Source: Glomus cerebriforme
Taxonomy: Eukaryota; Glomeromycota; Glomeromycetes; Glomerales; Glomeraceae
Direction: 5' to 3'
NCBI GenBank assembly: GCA_003550305.1
Contig: QKYT01000014.1
Span: 60,760-124,759, forward strand
DNA length: 64,000 nt
Both the position numbers and the translations under genes were made by a program. Under the pieces are notes generated by a model. It had not been told where the DNA came from. It searched no databases and saw only the letters and a program-made list of their open reading frames with translations. Shown in pieces: positions 1-12,864 of this stretch. The stretch's first letter is position 1. Each line of letters opens with the position of its first letter.

Positions 1-639
1 ATTACACTCTGTGATTACACATGATTANAANGATTACAAATGAATACAAATAATTATATTACAAGTAAGTAAACTTTTATTTAATAATTTTGATTAAAAT
101 AACTTTTAAAACATATATATTGTGATTTTTTAAAGNTTTCAAAAGTTTATTATTATTATTTTATTTTTTGTTTTAGAATTTTTTTATTAATTTTTTTTAT
201 TACATTATATTAAAATATTAACATTTTATTATTAATTACAATTTAGATTATTTTTGACATAAATATAATATATGTCTAGATGTCAAATTTGTAATTATCC
301 ATAATAGAATTTTATTTTAATTATGTTTAGCTTTGTAAATTTAAGAAATAAATTATCATGAAAATTTTTTTTTTCATTAAATCATCGTTACATGATTAAA
401 AAATATTAGTTTTATTGGCTAATTTATTTATGACATACTATTAAATAATTTTATTGGCTTAATTTATATATAATACATGATTGTCTTTGTGTTTTTTGTA
501 TTATGAATATTTTTTGCAAATTTTTATGCAGATCATTTTTTTTGAAAATCGCAATAAAGACAAATGAAAATAACCTTTGCAGATTATAAGATTATCTTTA
601 AAATTGATCAGATATGATTGGTTGTGACTTATAATTATA

Positions 640-860
640 GTAAAATGATACCAAAACTATATTTAAATCTTAATATAAAATTCTGCTGAAATGCTGAAAC
701 TGTTTCAGCATTTTAGCATTTCAGCATTTTGGCAATTTCAGTAGTTTCAACAAGTTTTGGCATTTTGGCAATTTAGTTACTTACTGAAATCTATTTCAGT
801 AGTTTTGACAGTTTTGATATACCGAAACTCTCTAGTTTTGACAAGCAAACTTAGTAGTAT
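640..860. repeat. hAT-like subterminal repeat, copy 1
   Basis: A cluster of short direct and inverted motifs (TTTCAG, GCATTTTGGCA, GTTTTGACA) ends at 827-856 in a 30-bp block that recurs 26/30 identical at 2091-2120. Such clustered subterminal motifs are typical of transposase-binding ends of hAT elements. No coding sequence is associated and the other end was not found, so the class is inferred. Confidence 0.45.
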
Positions 861-1139
861 ATATATGATATTATTAAACTTTCAGAATACTTTATATTAA
901 AAATATTTTTAATGTAAAATCTGAAAGTTGATATAATGAACAGATTTGTTGAAGATTCATATAATGCTAAGCAAATTCTGTTAAAATTAATGATTGCTAA
1001 AGTTGGTAAAGAAAATATTTAAAAAGTATAGAAGATTACTAATATACAATCTGAAAATAAAAAGTACATATACTTTATGATAGTAATCAATTTAATCAAT
1101 TCTATTTCATATCTTGTTCATATATATCTAATATATCTT

Positions 1140-1350
1140 ATGGTTAGGGATATATAATTTGATTTGACATTTGACATTTGATTTAAATTTGATTTGAATT
1201 TGCAAATTCAAATCAGCTTTTTTTGATTTAATTCAAATTTGATTTGATTTGATTCAAAAATTTTTTAATTTAATTGGTCAATTTGACAAACTGATTTGAT
1301 TTGACAAATTCAAATTGGCTTCATATTTGATTTGATTCGAGTTTGAGAAA
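1140..1350. repeat. TTTGATTTGA low-complexity repeat
   Basis: Roughly 200 bp of reiterated TTTGATTTGA/TCAAATTCAAAT motifs in both orientations, able to fold back on itself. Similar GATTTGATC-rich arrays bound the element at 33243-36694, so this may be a subterminal array of another decayed element. No gene is seen here. Confidence 0.5.
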
Positions 1351-1929
1351 CTTTACTTATAGCATTATTTGTTATCATTACTTTCAAATAATAATGACTT
1401 CAGCAGTTGCAAAATTTTAAATCCAAATAATACTTTCAAGATGGTATATTAATAATCAGAAAGTAAAGAATACAGCAGTAAAAACTTATTATCTTATAAA
1501 TAATAAAGCTGCTTAAAATTTTTTAGACGTAATACTCATTCCAAATCCTTTAACTATTTTCAAAACTGTTACTAATGCTTTACATTATACTGCAGCAAAG
1601 AAAAAGATATACAAAAAGTATAAGAACTAGCAAAATAAGTAGTTTAATTTACTATTAAATAAAACAGTTACAATAAAATTGTTAATTGATTAAAATAGTT
1701 TATTATTTATTATAAGAAAATGATAATTATATAAAACAAAGAAAATAAATCTCAATAAGTTAAAAATCTATTAGTTTCATAACGTAAAGAATATCTAGAA
1801 ATAAAGAGGTATAAATTATAAACCAAAAAAAAGTTACATGCAAAATATATCTGCAAAACATATAGTCAAACAGGATATAATAGTATGAGATATTAGATAG
1901 AATTGCTTATTTAAACTCTTTTAAAATCT

Positions 1930-2122
1930 TACGTTTAGTTTCACCAAATTTTTACTATAATTTTATTATAGTTTTGCAGAGTTTTGTCAGTTTTACTATT
2001 TATAATAGGGTTTGACAGGTTTTGACTTTTGTTAGACTTTAATATAGTTTTATCAAATTACTATATTTTATCATTTTGCCTATTTACTAAACTCTCTAGT
2101 TTTGTTAAGCACTCTTAGTATT
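1930..2122. repeat. hAT-like subterminal repeat, copy 2
   Basis: Reiterated AGTTTTGxCAG motifs end at 2091-2120 in the same 30-bp block as 827-856. The two blocks lie in direct orientation about 1.26 kb apart, so this is either a second copy of the same element end or a tandem duplication. Confidence 0.45.
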
Positions 2123-2889
2123 AAAATAGATAATATTACTTATTCATTATACTTCTTTATCTTGATTTGTTTTTTGACACTTCAGTTAATAATATATCAC
2201 ATTTGCATAAATTATTGACATTTATAGCTTATAGAAATTTACTTTGAGAAGTTTATAAATGGATCAAGTTTCTTTAAATAAAGGGTATAAAGTTTTAGGA
2301 ATCTTGAACAACTGCATATTATTAAATATACTACTTATTTTACATAATGGAAAATTTTAAGTCACTCGCATTTGGTCATGTGATTTTTATTATAATAAAA
2401 ATAGCATAAATCATAAAAAAATACACATTATAAACATTTTTTATCTAAGGTTGTTACATTTAGGTATGTAACAGGATATTACAATTAAGTTTATTCTTAT
2501 ACATAAATTATAAAATTTTATTGTAAAATAATTTGTAAAAATTTTTTACTAGAAGTAAATACTATGCAAAATTAAATAATTATTAAAAATTTATAGCCAA
2601 TCAGAAATTATATAATTATAAAAAGATTTTTATATTAATAAAACTAATATGTATATTACAATTATTTTTGGTAATAGTAATTATAATATATATATGATTA
2701 AAGAAGGGTTTTTTAACTAACTTTAAGTCAGTTATATAAAAATAAGTATTTATAAAAAGGTGTAATTATATAGAAGGTAATTATATAGAGATCTGATTAT
2801 ATAAAGGTTGTTTTAAAAAGGTGAAAATTTTGTAATAAAAATTGTATTACCTTTCTTTTATCATAATATCTTTACCTATTTTTAGTATC

Positions 2890-3068
2890 TACAATCAAAC
2901 CTTGATATACTTCAAATTTTATGATCTTTAACCAATTAAATTCATTAAAATTCTCTTGTTATAATGAACTAACCAATCAAAATCTTTAAAAAATTTGTTA
3001 TAATCCTATAGCAAAGTTGAGATTTAGATTCCAGACTTTAGGGTTTGTTATATCAAGAGTTGACTGTA
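2890..3068. mobile_element. MITE, TA-flanked, pogo/Tc1-like
   Basis: A 179-bp non-coding element. The left end (TACAATCAAACCTTGATAT) and the reverse complement of the right end (TACAGTCAACTCTTGATAT) are imperfect inverted repeats. They start at TA and contain CARTCAA, as in pogo/Tigger-type elements that duplicate TA. The interior repeats TTATAAT/ATTATAAC motifs. It has no coding capacity, and the class is inferred from the ends only. Confidence 0.65.
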
Positions 3069-3269
3069 TAGAGTTTCTGGATTCTATAGTACTTTTTCTT
3101 ATTGTGATTTTTAAGTAAAAAACTTTATTATTCAATTTTTTTTATGAAGCTATCTGATAGTATCCTCCAATTATAACACCCAAAAGTTTATAGAATGTAT
3201 TGTATCCTGGGTATTATACAGAACACTTTATGGTAAATAAATATTAATAGAGCATTTATTACAAATATA

Positions 3270-3545
3270 CATGTTGCTGAAATGTTTTTTCCAATTTTGG
3301 ACCATTTTGGCTTTGTGGCAAAGCTTCAAAGTATATGAAAATAATCATCTGAAATTTGGCAGAAATTTTGCCCAAAGTATAGATAATTTCGGATTGGCAA
3401 CAATTTCGGCCTATTAATTTTACTAATTAATTCGTGTGGCAGATCTGGCAGATTTGGCCGAAACTCAGCAGAAGTTACTGATAATCTGTCCAAACTATCT
3501 GAGGCCTAGATAAAGCTTCTGCCAGTAACTTATGCTTTAATTTAA
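3270..3545. repeat. GGCAGAAATTTTGCC-rich repeat
   Basis: A GC-richer patch of clustered motifs such as GGCAGA, TTTGGC and GCAGAAA in both orientations, resembling the subterminal arrays at 640-860 and 36150-36345. No open frame is present. Probably the end of a decayed DNA transposon. Confidence 0.4.
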
Positions 3546-3589
3546 ATCTGTGATTACTCCTTATCTGTTATATATTCAGTATATTTAAA

Positions 3590-6540
3590 TTGTTAATATA
3601 AATTTCGATCACGAAATAAATGATCGTACATCATATGATTTTACGTGTAATAAAAAAAAAAAAAATTATACTTTTAATCGAATATATATAAATTTATCAA
3701 CAAGTGAATTCTTATAAACTGCAACAGTTTTTTCACTGCATTAATCATCACTCTTCAATTAGCACCATTCTGTATAATATTTATTTATTATAAATAAATT
3801 CCATTATTTTATATAATACAGAATATAAATGGAGGAATCTTAAGATTTCTGCGATGATAATTTTAAATCCAAGAAAGGAATAGATTGTCAACTACGATAA
3901 TTTCCAAAAGTTAATGAATTAAAATTTTTTTTTTATCTACAAATGCGATATTGGTTTATATTATCATTGTGCATTATGAAAAGGATTTCTGCAATTATAT
4001 CCATGACTTTTTGGATATATATAACACAAAGATACTATTAGAAAGGAATTATAATTTACATTTTGCCAATGAAAACATATATCAATCGATTTTTTTTTAT
4101 AAAATATACTGTACAATAAGGTCTATAAAATGAATTTAATTTTATTTACTACAAACATAAAATAAATTATGTTTGGGTAAAATATTTTTCCGATTGATTC
4201 ATCACCGCAATACTGTATGTATTCTTATATTAATTTATCAACCAATCGAAATCTGAGTGTGTGTTTAATATAAATACGGCGATTGCTTTACTCTGAATAA
4301 TTTTAATTATTACAGTATTAATCATCACACTATGTTTAGAAACGCTCTTTATATTATTTATTTATATTATGCATTACCGTGACAAATAAATTCCACGTGA
4401 TGCATTTAATTTTTAGTTTATATGTATAAAAAATCTTACTCGTAAGAAAGTTTTCGCGGTGATAATATTTTTAAATTTTAAGAAAGAAAAAATTTTGTTT
4501 ACTGTCAGATGGTTTATATTGAGAATTTTCAAAATTCAATGAATTGAAAATTTTTTTCGCCTACGAATGCGATTTATATTATCATTGTGTATTATGAAAA
4601 GGATTCTTGCAATTGTGTTCATGACTTTTTGAATGAATATATACAGCACAAAAGATATTATAAAATGTGTATATACTGTATGTATCAATCGTTTTTTTTC
4701 AAAATGTCTACTATAAATAAAATTTTCAATAAGGTCTATAAATGATTTTGATTTTATCAACAGTTAATGGTTTATACTGTATATATTCAGTCTGAAGAAA
4801 TATATTTTTTCTCTAATAAAATAAATTAATGTTCGTGTAAAATAATTTATAATCATCACGCATTACGTTCGGTATATTTATTTATTTATATTATGCATTG
4901 GTGTGACAAATCATTTTCACGGGATGCATTTATTGTAAAAATACCTTACAAGAAAGTTTTCATTTTTAAAAAATCTTGTCTATTATCAGATGATTTATAT
5001 TGAGAATCTCCAAAATTCAATACGAATGCGATTTATATTATCGTTGTATATTATGAAAAAGGATTCCTGCAAATTTGTTCATGACTTTTGAATATATCCA
5101 ACACAGAAATATTAGAAAGATTTATTATAAATTTAATTATAAAAAAAATATATATATTAAACCTACTATAAATTTATCGTATTTATGTTTGTGTCCATTA
5201 TTATTTATATCTGTTATTATGAATATCTGCAACTGATACTGTATTCTTATATAATTTATCGACCAATCAAAAAATCTGATACATTATTTATTTATATTAT
5301 CAGTTATGCGTTGCCGTGACAAATAAAATCCACGTGACGCATTTAATTTTAGTTTATATGTATAATATACAAAAGTTTTTCACGATGATATAATATTTTT
5401 AAAAAGAAAGAAAAATTGTCTATTATCAGATACATTTATATTAAAAATCGTCATGCTACGAGATTGGTTTATATTATTATTGTGCATTATGAAAAGAATC
5501 CCGGCAACATATAAAATATTTTATATACTGTATATGAATTAATCGATTTTGTTTTTTTTTTCAAAAGTCTATTATTATAAATAAATATGCCTAATAAATG
5601 TCAAAAAAAGTCTAATGTAATACTATTATATTTATCCGATTGATAGATTTCATCACTGTAAAATAATTTATTAATTTATTACACTTTTAAAATATATAAT
5701 AATATAAATCATATTTATCAATTATCAGTAAATACTTTAAATTTTTTATGCTTTATAGAAAGAAATAATTCTGATTATCACAGCATTAATCATCACGCTT
5801 CATTTAGCAACGTTCTGTATAATATTTATTTATATTGCATTGGCGTGACAAATAATTTCCACGTGTTGCATTTAATTGTTAGTTTTATTATTAAATTTCC
5901 AAAAATTTCTCTGTCTACGGTTGCCGCGAGAATGGTATATATTATCATACAGTATATGCATTATGAAAGAGATTCCGGTAATTATGTTGTCTATAGATCC
6001 TCTAGAATAAAAGTTGATGCCTGTTAGTGGTGGATAACTTAAATGTTAGACGCCCTCGTCCTCTTCGTTTGGTTCGCAATATAAAATGTATATACATTTA
6101 ATTAAATCAATCGATTTTTTTTTTTATTGTAAATAATATATATACAATAAATGATGAATTTGAGCATTCATTACAAAGCTGGAATAAATGTTAAATGACG
6201 AAATTTGTTTTACTTTACTTTTTATTAATACCAAACTAAATTACTCCGAAAAAAGTCTTTTACAAATATTTTTATGTTAATATTTTTTATGTTAATTGTT
6301 AATCTAAATTTTAATATTACTATTTAAAAAAAAAATTTTATATAAGTACTGTAGCACAATAGCAATAATGTTAACTGTTAATCTAAATTCTATTTAAAAA
6401 AAAAATTTTATATAAGTACTGTAATATTGTAATCTTATATATACGAATTAATTTATCGACCAATCGAAATCTGAGGTGCTATATAATATTTATTTTTTAT
6501 GTTATTCACTTGCGTGACAAATAAATTTTATAAAAATAAT
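3590..6540. repeat. Degenerate tandem array, ~0.4-0.67 kb units
   Basis: Five to six diverged units follow each other. Each contains, in order, a CAACCAATCGAAATCTGA box, TAATCATCAC, ATATTTATTTATATTATGCATT, a box CGTGACAAATAAATTCCACG and TTATCATTGTGCATTATGAAAAGGA-like sequence. The GACAAAT box lies at about 4381, 4905, 5319, 5847 and 6516, giving spacings of 524, 414, 528 and 669 bp. Short open frames here (for example 3951-4133 and 5845-6027) are parts of the repeat, not genes. Confidence 0.75.
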
Positions 6541-7210
6541 CGATTTTCAAAAATGGATATATAAGAAAGGGCATTCCATCGAAGTTTTCTGTGGGATTCT
6601 ACTATCAAATAATTTGGTTTATATTATATGTATATATATATACTGTATATATATTTTTTCACAAAATTTTTACAGGTCGGAATATACCTTTAATATGTTA
6701 TATATATATATAAATTGCAGTCTCATTCAATTAGTGTATATATGATAAATAAATACTACTTTAAAATTTTATTAAATATTTTATGTTTATGCAAATAATA
6801 TAAATCAAAATATATAAATAAAGTTAAATAATTTTTTTTTTATTCTATAATTTAATAATATTTCGATAATTTCTTTAAAAAAAAAATATATTAAATTGAT
6901 ATAATAATAGAAAAAGGTTTTGTATATATAAAATTAAATGAAAATAAAAAACCCAACTCACTACTATTTTTAAACACTTTTATTATAAATTATATAAATA
7001 AAATTTCGAATATTTGTTTGTATGAAAAAAAAAATATTATTTTTTTTTTCTCGATTATTGATTCAATACTGTAAAAAAAAAAAGAAATATAAATAAATTG
7101 TAATGTAATATAATATAATAATATACTTCTACAAAAAAAAAAATACAAATGTAGTGTTTCTTTAAAAATTGTATATAAAAGAATTATTTTCCCAAAGAAA
7201 TAAAAAAAAA
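6541..7210. other. AT-rich spacer, septin 3' flank
   Basis: Low-complexity A/T runs and ATATAT tracts. No gene is seen. The part next to 7211 is presumably the septin 3' UTR. Confidence 0.6.
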
Positions 7211-9355
7211 TTAATTGTTTTCTTGAGCTTGTGCCAACCGTGCTTCCAAATTTCTTAAGGCTTCTTCTTTAGCCAAAAGTTCTTGTCTCTTTTCAGTAAT
7301 TTCACGTTGAACCTTCAATTCAATTTCTCTCAACTACAAAAAATTTAATAGGGTTGTTAATTCATATCATAAAATAATCAAATTCACTATACAAAGAAAT
7401 AAGTTCGAAATGTTTACCTTCTCTTCTTCACGTTTCAATTGTTCTTCCTTCAATCGTACACTCTGAGAAGCAAGATCTTCTGGCAAGATGCTAGCATCCC
7501 TGTAAATACAAAAAAAAAGTTTATGAAATAAATGAGACACAGGTTGATTCAGACAATAATAAATCTAATATTCATAAGAATACTTACTCGACAGGGGTAT
7601 CGGTACTACTTCTACTAAGTTTCTCAGTACGGTAATTTTCGTACAAGAAGTCATGAGTAATTTCTTTTAAGTCTTGTAAATGAGAGCTAAAAACGAGAAA
7701 AAAAATTGATTTAAAAAATCATGCTATAATTGATAATAAAAATCATTTTTTTTACCTTAATAGAGCAGATCGCAATCTTGCAAAATCGGAATGTTGTGGA
7801 TTATCAACTATCAAAAATAAAAACAAAAATGGGTTGAATACGTTAATTTAAATTAAGTATGTAATAGGTTTGAAAGAATAAAAAAAATAAATATAATAAA
7901 CGTACCTTCGACGACACCCCATGGGTATTGGCGACCGCGTACGGCTCTTCCATTTACCATAATTTCTTCTTCACTACCAATAATGGCAAAAGGTAAAAGT
8001 GCCTAGATATATATAATATATATCCTTAGTAAATAAAGAATAACCTTTATGAAAAGAAAAAGGTTAATCAAATTAATCAAATAGCATGATTAAACATACT
8101 CGTAATTCACTATTTTCTTCAACGGTTTCTTCGTCATCTTCTTCTACATCAAATGGAAAATTGTAAATTGGGATATTATAATGATCAATATCTTCCATGA
8201 TCTGAAAATTGATTTTTAAATATTAATATAACACGAAAAAAGAATGATTTGTTCAAATTAAATTCATTACATACTCTCTTTTTGAATTCGGCCAATTCAG
8301 TTGGTGTGCAGGTATCAGCTTTTCCAATAACAGGAATCACATTGACACGTGGACTAAGACGTTTCATTAATTCAATGTCAATCTCGCGAAGACTAATATA
8401 ATAATAAATAAATAAATAATAATCATTAAATAGTTTTTTTTTTAATAAATGAATAAAGTTATATAAAATATAATAATATACGTACGAATGACCCGTTGGG
8501 GTAATGAAGTAAAGAAGAGCGTGAACTCGATTATCTCTAAATCTTGGGTTACGTTTAATCCGTGATTCTTCAGCCAAGATATCATCATATTGTCTTTCAA
8601 GATATCCCATAATTTCTTGGAAACTTTAATGAAAATTTAAATTAATAATCATTCATTACTACGTGATATAATCTAAAAAAAAATTTTACCAAAATTCATT
8701 GTCAATATTATCTCCAAATCCTGGAGTATCTACAATCGTTAAGGCAATTCTGACACCATCTTCTTCCAATTCTACATATTATATATATCAACTTGTTTAA
8801 TAAAGATATTTGATAAAATATATGTAATAACTTTAGAACTTTAATAAAATAATTAATTTACTTACCAACGGTGACAGGTTTGATGCGAATACCTTCTTCT
8901 ACGTGTGCATCCTCTGGTGTATCACATAATTTTTTGGATAAAACCTCACTACCACAAAGCGTGTTGACAAAAGTAGTGCGGCCGGTACCTGACGCGCCTA
9001 TATTTTAAAAGATTTTATATATTTATTTAAATTTTTATCATAATAGTCAATATTTAATCGATACCAAGATTTCGGTTCAAAAATAAAATACAGATAGATT
9101 GTCATCTGTAAGAGTTGTGGTTCTTGTATCGAAAAACCGAATATAACTTAGGATAGGTTAAACTATTTAGAAAGAATAAACAACTTACCAACAACCATAA
9201 GAGTAAATTGAAATCCCTTTTTAACATTTTTTCTACGACCACCCAATCTCTATTTTTTTTTTTTTTTTTAAAAAAAAAAAAACAATTAATAAAAATTTAA
9301 TGATAATGTTAACGTTCGAAAATAAACAGTTCATGAAATAACTCACATGTGCCAT
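7211..9355 (-). CDS. CDC11: Septin, Cdc11/AspA type
   Basis: A GTP-binding cytoskeletal protein that polymerises into filaments at septa and hyphal branches. Twelve exons join in frame to 341 residues: 9347-9355, 9189-9249, 8866-8997, 8690-8771, 8486-8623, 8275-8392, 8100-8201, 7906-8002, 7756-7807, 7588-7686, 7418-7499, 7211-7333. Visible motifs are the P-loop GASGTGRT (24-31), DTPG (82-85), GKAD (141-144), the septin unique element before about 255, and a C-terminal Glu/Lys-rich coiled coil (about 275-338). The Arg in place of the P-loop Lys and the NTLCG context are Cdc11-group traits. The first exon is only nine bases. The protein is slightly short for the family (about 380-415), mainly at the N terminus. 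The splice model rests on GT/AG and frame only, but every junction restores conserved septin sequence. Confidence 0.93.
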
Positions 9356-9979
9356 TATGACTTTTGATTTAAATAAGGTTTTATGGTATAGTAAATGAAG
9401 TTAGATTTAAAAGTATTTAAGAAAGAGAAACAGATCTCAAAGAAGAAAGGAGCGAATGCGTTTTAATAAACGAATGTATTGTATTAAACGCTAAGGAACG
9501 ACCCGGTTCAACGAACGATATATTTAAGAGATGTGTGATAATGGTATCGAATAGCAAAAGCTGGCAGCAGCAGAAAAAACAACCTCGACATTATGGGCAC
9601 GCATAAAAAAAAATAAATTATTTGCAGTAACACAGTTACTAGAATTAACCTATCAATGGATCATATCAAAAAGTTGGAAGTACCAATTTGCAAATCAATA
9701 TTGAAACAGTTGCATGGTATGTAATGTAACAAACATCTTTGGACTTGAAAAGGTCAAAATTAGACGAAATCCTGTTCAAAAGTATTTCTGTGTAACTTTG
9801 ATTTAATTTAGTACAACTCCTCAAAATCTTCAGGGTTTATCAATAAATAATTTATTAAAGAATTCAAAAAAAAAAAAAAGGGAAAAAAAATCTATTTTTT
9901 GATATACTGAAAATTAATGACACAAATATATTATTATTATATATATATATATATATATATATATCAAGGATAAACTATT
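9356..9979. other. Intergenic: septin 5' flank
   Basis: Promoter side of the septin gene and 3' side of the next minus-strand gene. It holds A-runs and an (AT)n tract at about 9939-9964. No gene is seen. Confidence 0.6.
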
Positions 9980-11328
9980 CTATATTGTTTTATTAGGATC
10001 CCAAGAACCAGATGATGATAATTTTGGTTTATCCCATTCTCGAACGGATTCATAAACTATAGGTTTCAAATCATTGATATTATTTTTTCTATATTTTTTA
10101 TGATCCTCCTCCGAATCGGATGATATTTCACTATCAGAATCTCGTTTTCGCTTTTTCTTAGATTTACTACTACTAGATTTATGTTTTTCCTTTTTATGTT
10201 TAGATTTTTCCTTATGTTTTTTCTTTTTTTTCTTGGTATCATCATCAAAAGGCTTTTCTATTATGCTTTGTTCAAATTCATCATAATTAAACCAACCATT
10301 TTCACCAATAAAAGGTTCTATGTCAAACATTGGGTTATAGTCCTTTTTAAAATATTTATCCATTTTTGATCCATTACTAACTTCACCACGACCTTTTCTA
10401 ATAATATTTATTTGAGACGTGCTTTTATTACTAGAAGAATCTATTGATTGTTCTTTTCGTAATTCGTTATTATCTAATTTAGAAGATGACTTTTCAAGAT
10501 GTAATGATGAGGATGAAACTGGACTAATGGAACGTCGAGTCGATTTTGACCTAGAAGATGATGATTTATCATAATTTGGGCTCCGGGAAGAATATTTTCT
10601 CTCTTTATGACTTAACTTTCGACCTCTTTCACTTAATGAACATGATAAGAAAAAAAAATAAAATAAAATAAAATAAAAATATGTTAAATAATTATAATAA
10701 TAAGTTTATTTTTTTTAAAAAAAATAAATTCGGTATACCTGGATGAAATATTTGAGTAAATATCATCTTCACTATAATATCGATCATAATTAGATTTACG
10801 ATCTTCTCTGTAATAACTACTTGTTCTTTCACGGTCATTTCGTCTACTGCTACTATATCTTCGTTCATCATCCGAATCATGTCGACGGGATCGATTTAAA
10901 GCACGTCTACGAGCAGCGGCCTCTTCTTCTGTCCTCCTAATTAAAGCCTGATTATGATCATCTACATTTTTCACCACATTAAATAAAAACCTTTTATTAG
11001 TCTTTGGAAGATTACATGGAGGACTATAATTAAATATAATAAAAAATAAGTGTTAACGTCAGAAGTTCTAATCTTAAAAGTGTTACAAATTTAAAAGGTA
11101 TACTTACGTCCCAGTATGTGGTAAATATGCTCTGACACCTTCTTTATTATATAATTTATTCTTTGCGGCGGCTTCTTTTAGGATCAAGTCAGCAACATAT
11201 TTGTCCAAGCTCTCATCGGGAATTGTAGAAGGTATGCCACCTACCGAAGCTCGAACGAGTTGATTAACCACAACGTCTAAAGCCGATTTGGGTTTATTAA
11301 TTTCATTTTTTGGAGGTGTTTGTGACAT
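9980..11328 (-). CDS. Lys/Ser/Arg-rich nuclear-type protein
   Basis: I do not recognise the family with certainty. Three exons (11108-11328, 10739-11023, 9980-10631) give 385 residues. The N-terminal ~70 residues look folded (ALDVVVNQLVRASVGG; acidic/Leu-rich). A KRFLFNVVKNVDDHNQALIRR segment around residue 86 is followed by RS/RD-rich sequence, a Ser-rich middle, a short conserved-looking block (KYFKKDYNPMFDIEPFIGENG, about residues 260-280), then poly-Lys and KKRKRDSDSE tracts resembling nuclear localisation signals and CK2 sites. This composition is typical of splicing-associated or nucleolar proteins. The VDDHN segment faintly recalls NKAPD1-type proteins, from memory only. The start codon is the first ATG giving the acidic N terminus; an upstream in-frame ATG at 11439 would add an implausible Phe-rich leader. 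Confidence 0.8.
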
Positions 11329-11984
11329 AGTGTTTATTAATATTTTTAAAGGTTTGAAAAGAAAAATATTTGTGGAAAAAAAAACTCGAAAATAAATAAA
11401 GTAGCGAAATTTCTTTAATTTATAAGTATGATAAGTCATAAATAAATGCTACGCCATACGCCATACAGTATGAAGTTATTAGTCGATCAAATCAACCATT
11501 GTAAGTACTTTTATAACGTGATATTTCGCAGACCGTCGGAATCGTTTATAAAAATAAAAATTATAAAAAAGATTCGTAGCGAAAGAACATTTCACATCAA
11601 AATAGGACTGTGAATTCTGAGCTTTTTTAAATATATGTGCGTTAGAATAGATCAGATTTGATTAATTTCATTTATCGCGGAATTAAAAAAAAAAATAACT
11701 ACTCCGCTAATAATAGTTTAGTACTTTAATTTCTTTATAATTTACAAGATATCAAACAACGAAAAAGTTTTTTTTTTTTATAATTCAAATTATATCCAAT
11801 TTTTATTTCAAAAAAAAGCTCTAACTTTGAAAAAAAAAATTCTTCAACCCTCAAAAATACCCAAACGAAAGAAATCCTAAACCACAATCCCTTCACATAC
11901 ATATATATATATATATAAATACATATAAGTATTGGAAAAGTAATCCAAAAATAAAAATGTAAAACCTCTTAAAAAACATTCATA

Positions 11985-12064
<80 letters not shown>

Positions 12065-12864
12065 GCCAACTATTGCACTTTTAACAAATGATATCATAAA
12101 AAAAAAATTAATATTTCCCAATATAACAAACTAAAGAAGTAAGATAAGAAGAATGAACTGACAGACGTATCTATATTGGGTTGTAGAAAGTAGTAAGATA
12201 TCTCAACTAATTTTTTGAAAAAATTTTTCAGATCTCTTTCCCACAATAATTAATAATATAAGTAAACAAATCGAGTTCTATTATAAAATAAATAAGAAGT
12301 TGTATAATTATATTATTAAAAAATTGTAAAATCTATAATATATTAAAGTTTTTTTTTTTTTGTTTTTTTCAAATTTTTTTGTTTTTTTCTGGTTTTATAT
12401 ATTTTTTTTTAAAAAAAAAAAAAAATTTTTTTTTTTTTGTTTTATTTCTAAAAATAGAAGGAAAAAGAAAATGAGAGGAAAAAAAATGAGAAAAAAAACA
12501 AAGACTCGATTTGTACATAAAAATAATTAAAAATAGAAAAAGATATGAAAAAAAGGAATTTTTATTATATTTTTGAAAATGTATGATTGTAATATGTGAA
12601 AATTATTATTGTGAGAGGAAAAAAAAATGACATTTACATAAAAAAAAAAAAATAATTTTTTTTTTGGTTTTTTTTTTTTGATTGAGATAAATAATATATA
12701 CTACCAACTATAACGAGCGACTTGACCGAACACACCTTTTATTGTAAAAGTAAAAAATACCAACATCGAAAAGCATTCATAATAATATAAAATTTGTTAT
12801 ATCTTAAAATCATCAACAACAGCAGCAAAATCGTAAATAAATGTAAACATTATATAATAATATA
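11329..12864. other. Intergenic with long poly(A) run
   Basis: No gene is seen in about 1.5 kb. It contains many A/T runs, an (AT)n tract near 11905, and a 72-base uninterrupted A run at 11991-12062. The side next to 12865 probably includes the 3' UTR of the GATA factor. Confidence 0.6.
11991..12062. repeat. Homopolymer A(72)
   Basis: Seventy-two consecutive A residues, the longest homopolymer in the window. It could be a retroposon tail, an unstable microsatellite or an assembly artefact. No target duplication was recognised around it. Confidence 0.85.

Noticed and set aside
6010..6085. tRNA-like stretch (TTAGTGGTGGATAA ... GGTTCGCAAT)
   Set aside because: It faintly resembles A and B boxes but no acceptor or T stem can be formed. 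It lies in the degenerate tandem array.
9001..9188. Inverted CGATAC/GTATCG motifs in septin intron 2 as a MITE
   Set aside because: The arms are short and imperfect with no target duplication. It may be only a folded intron.
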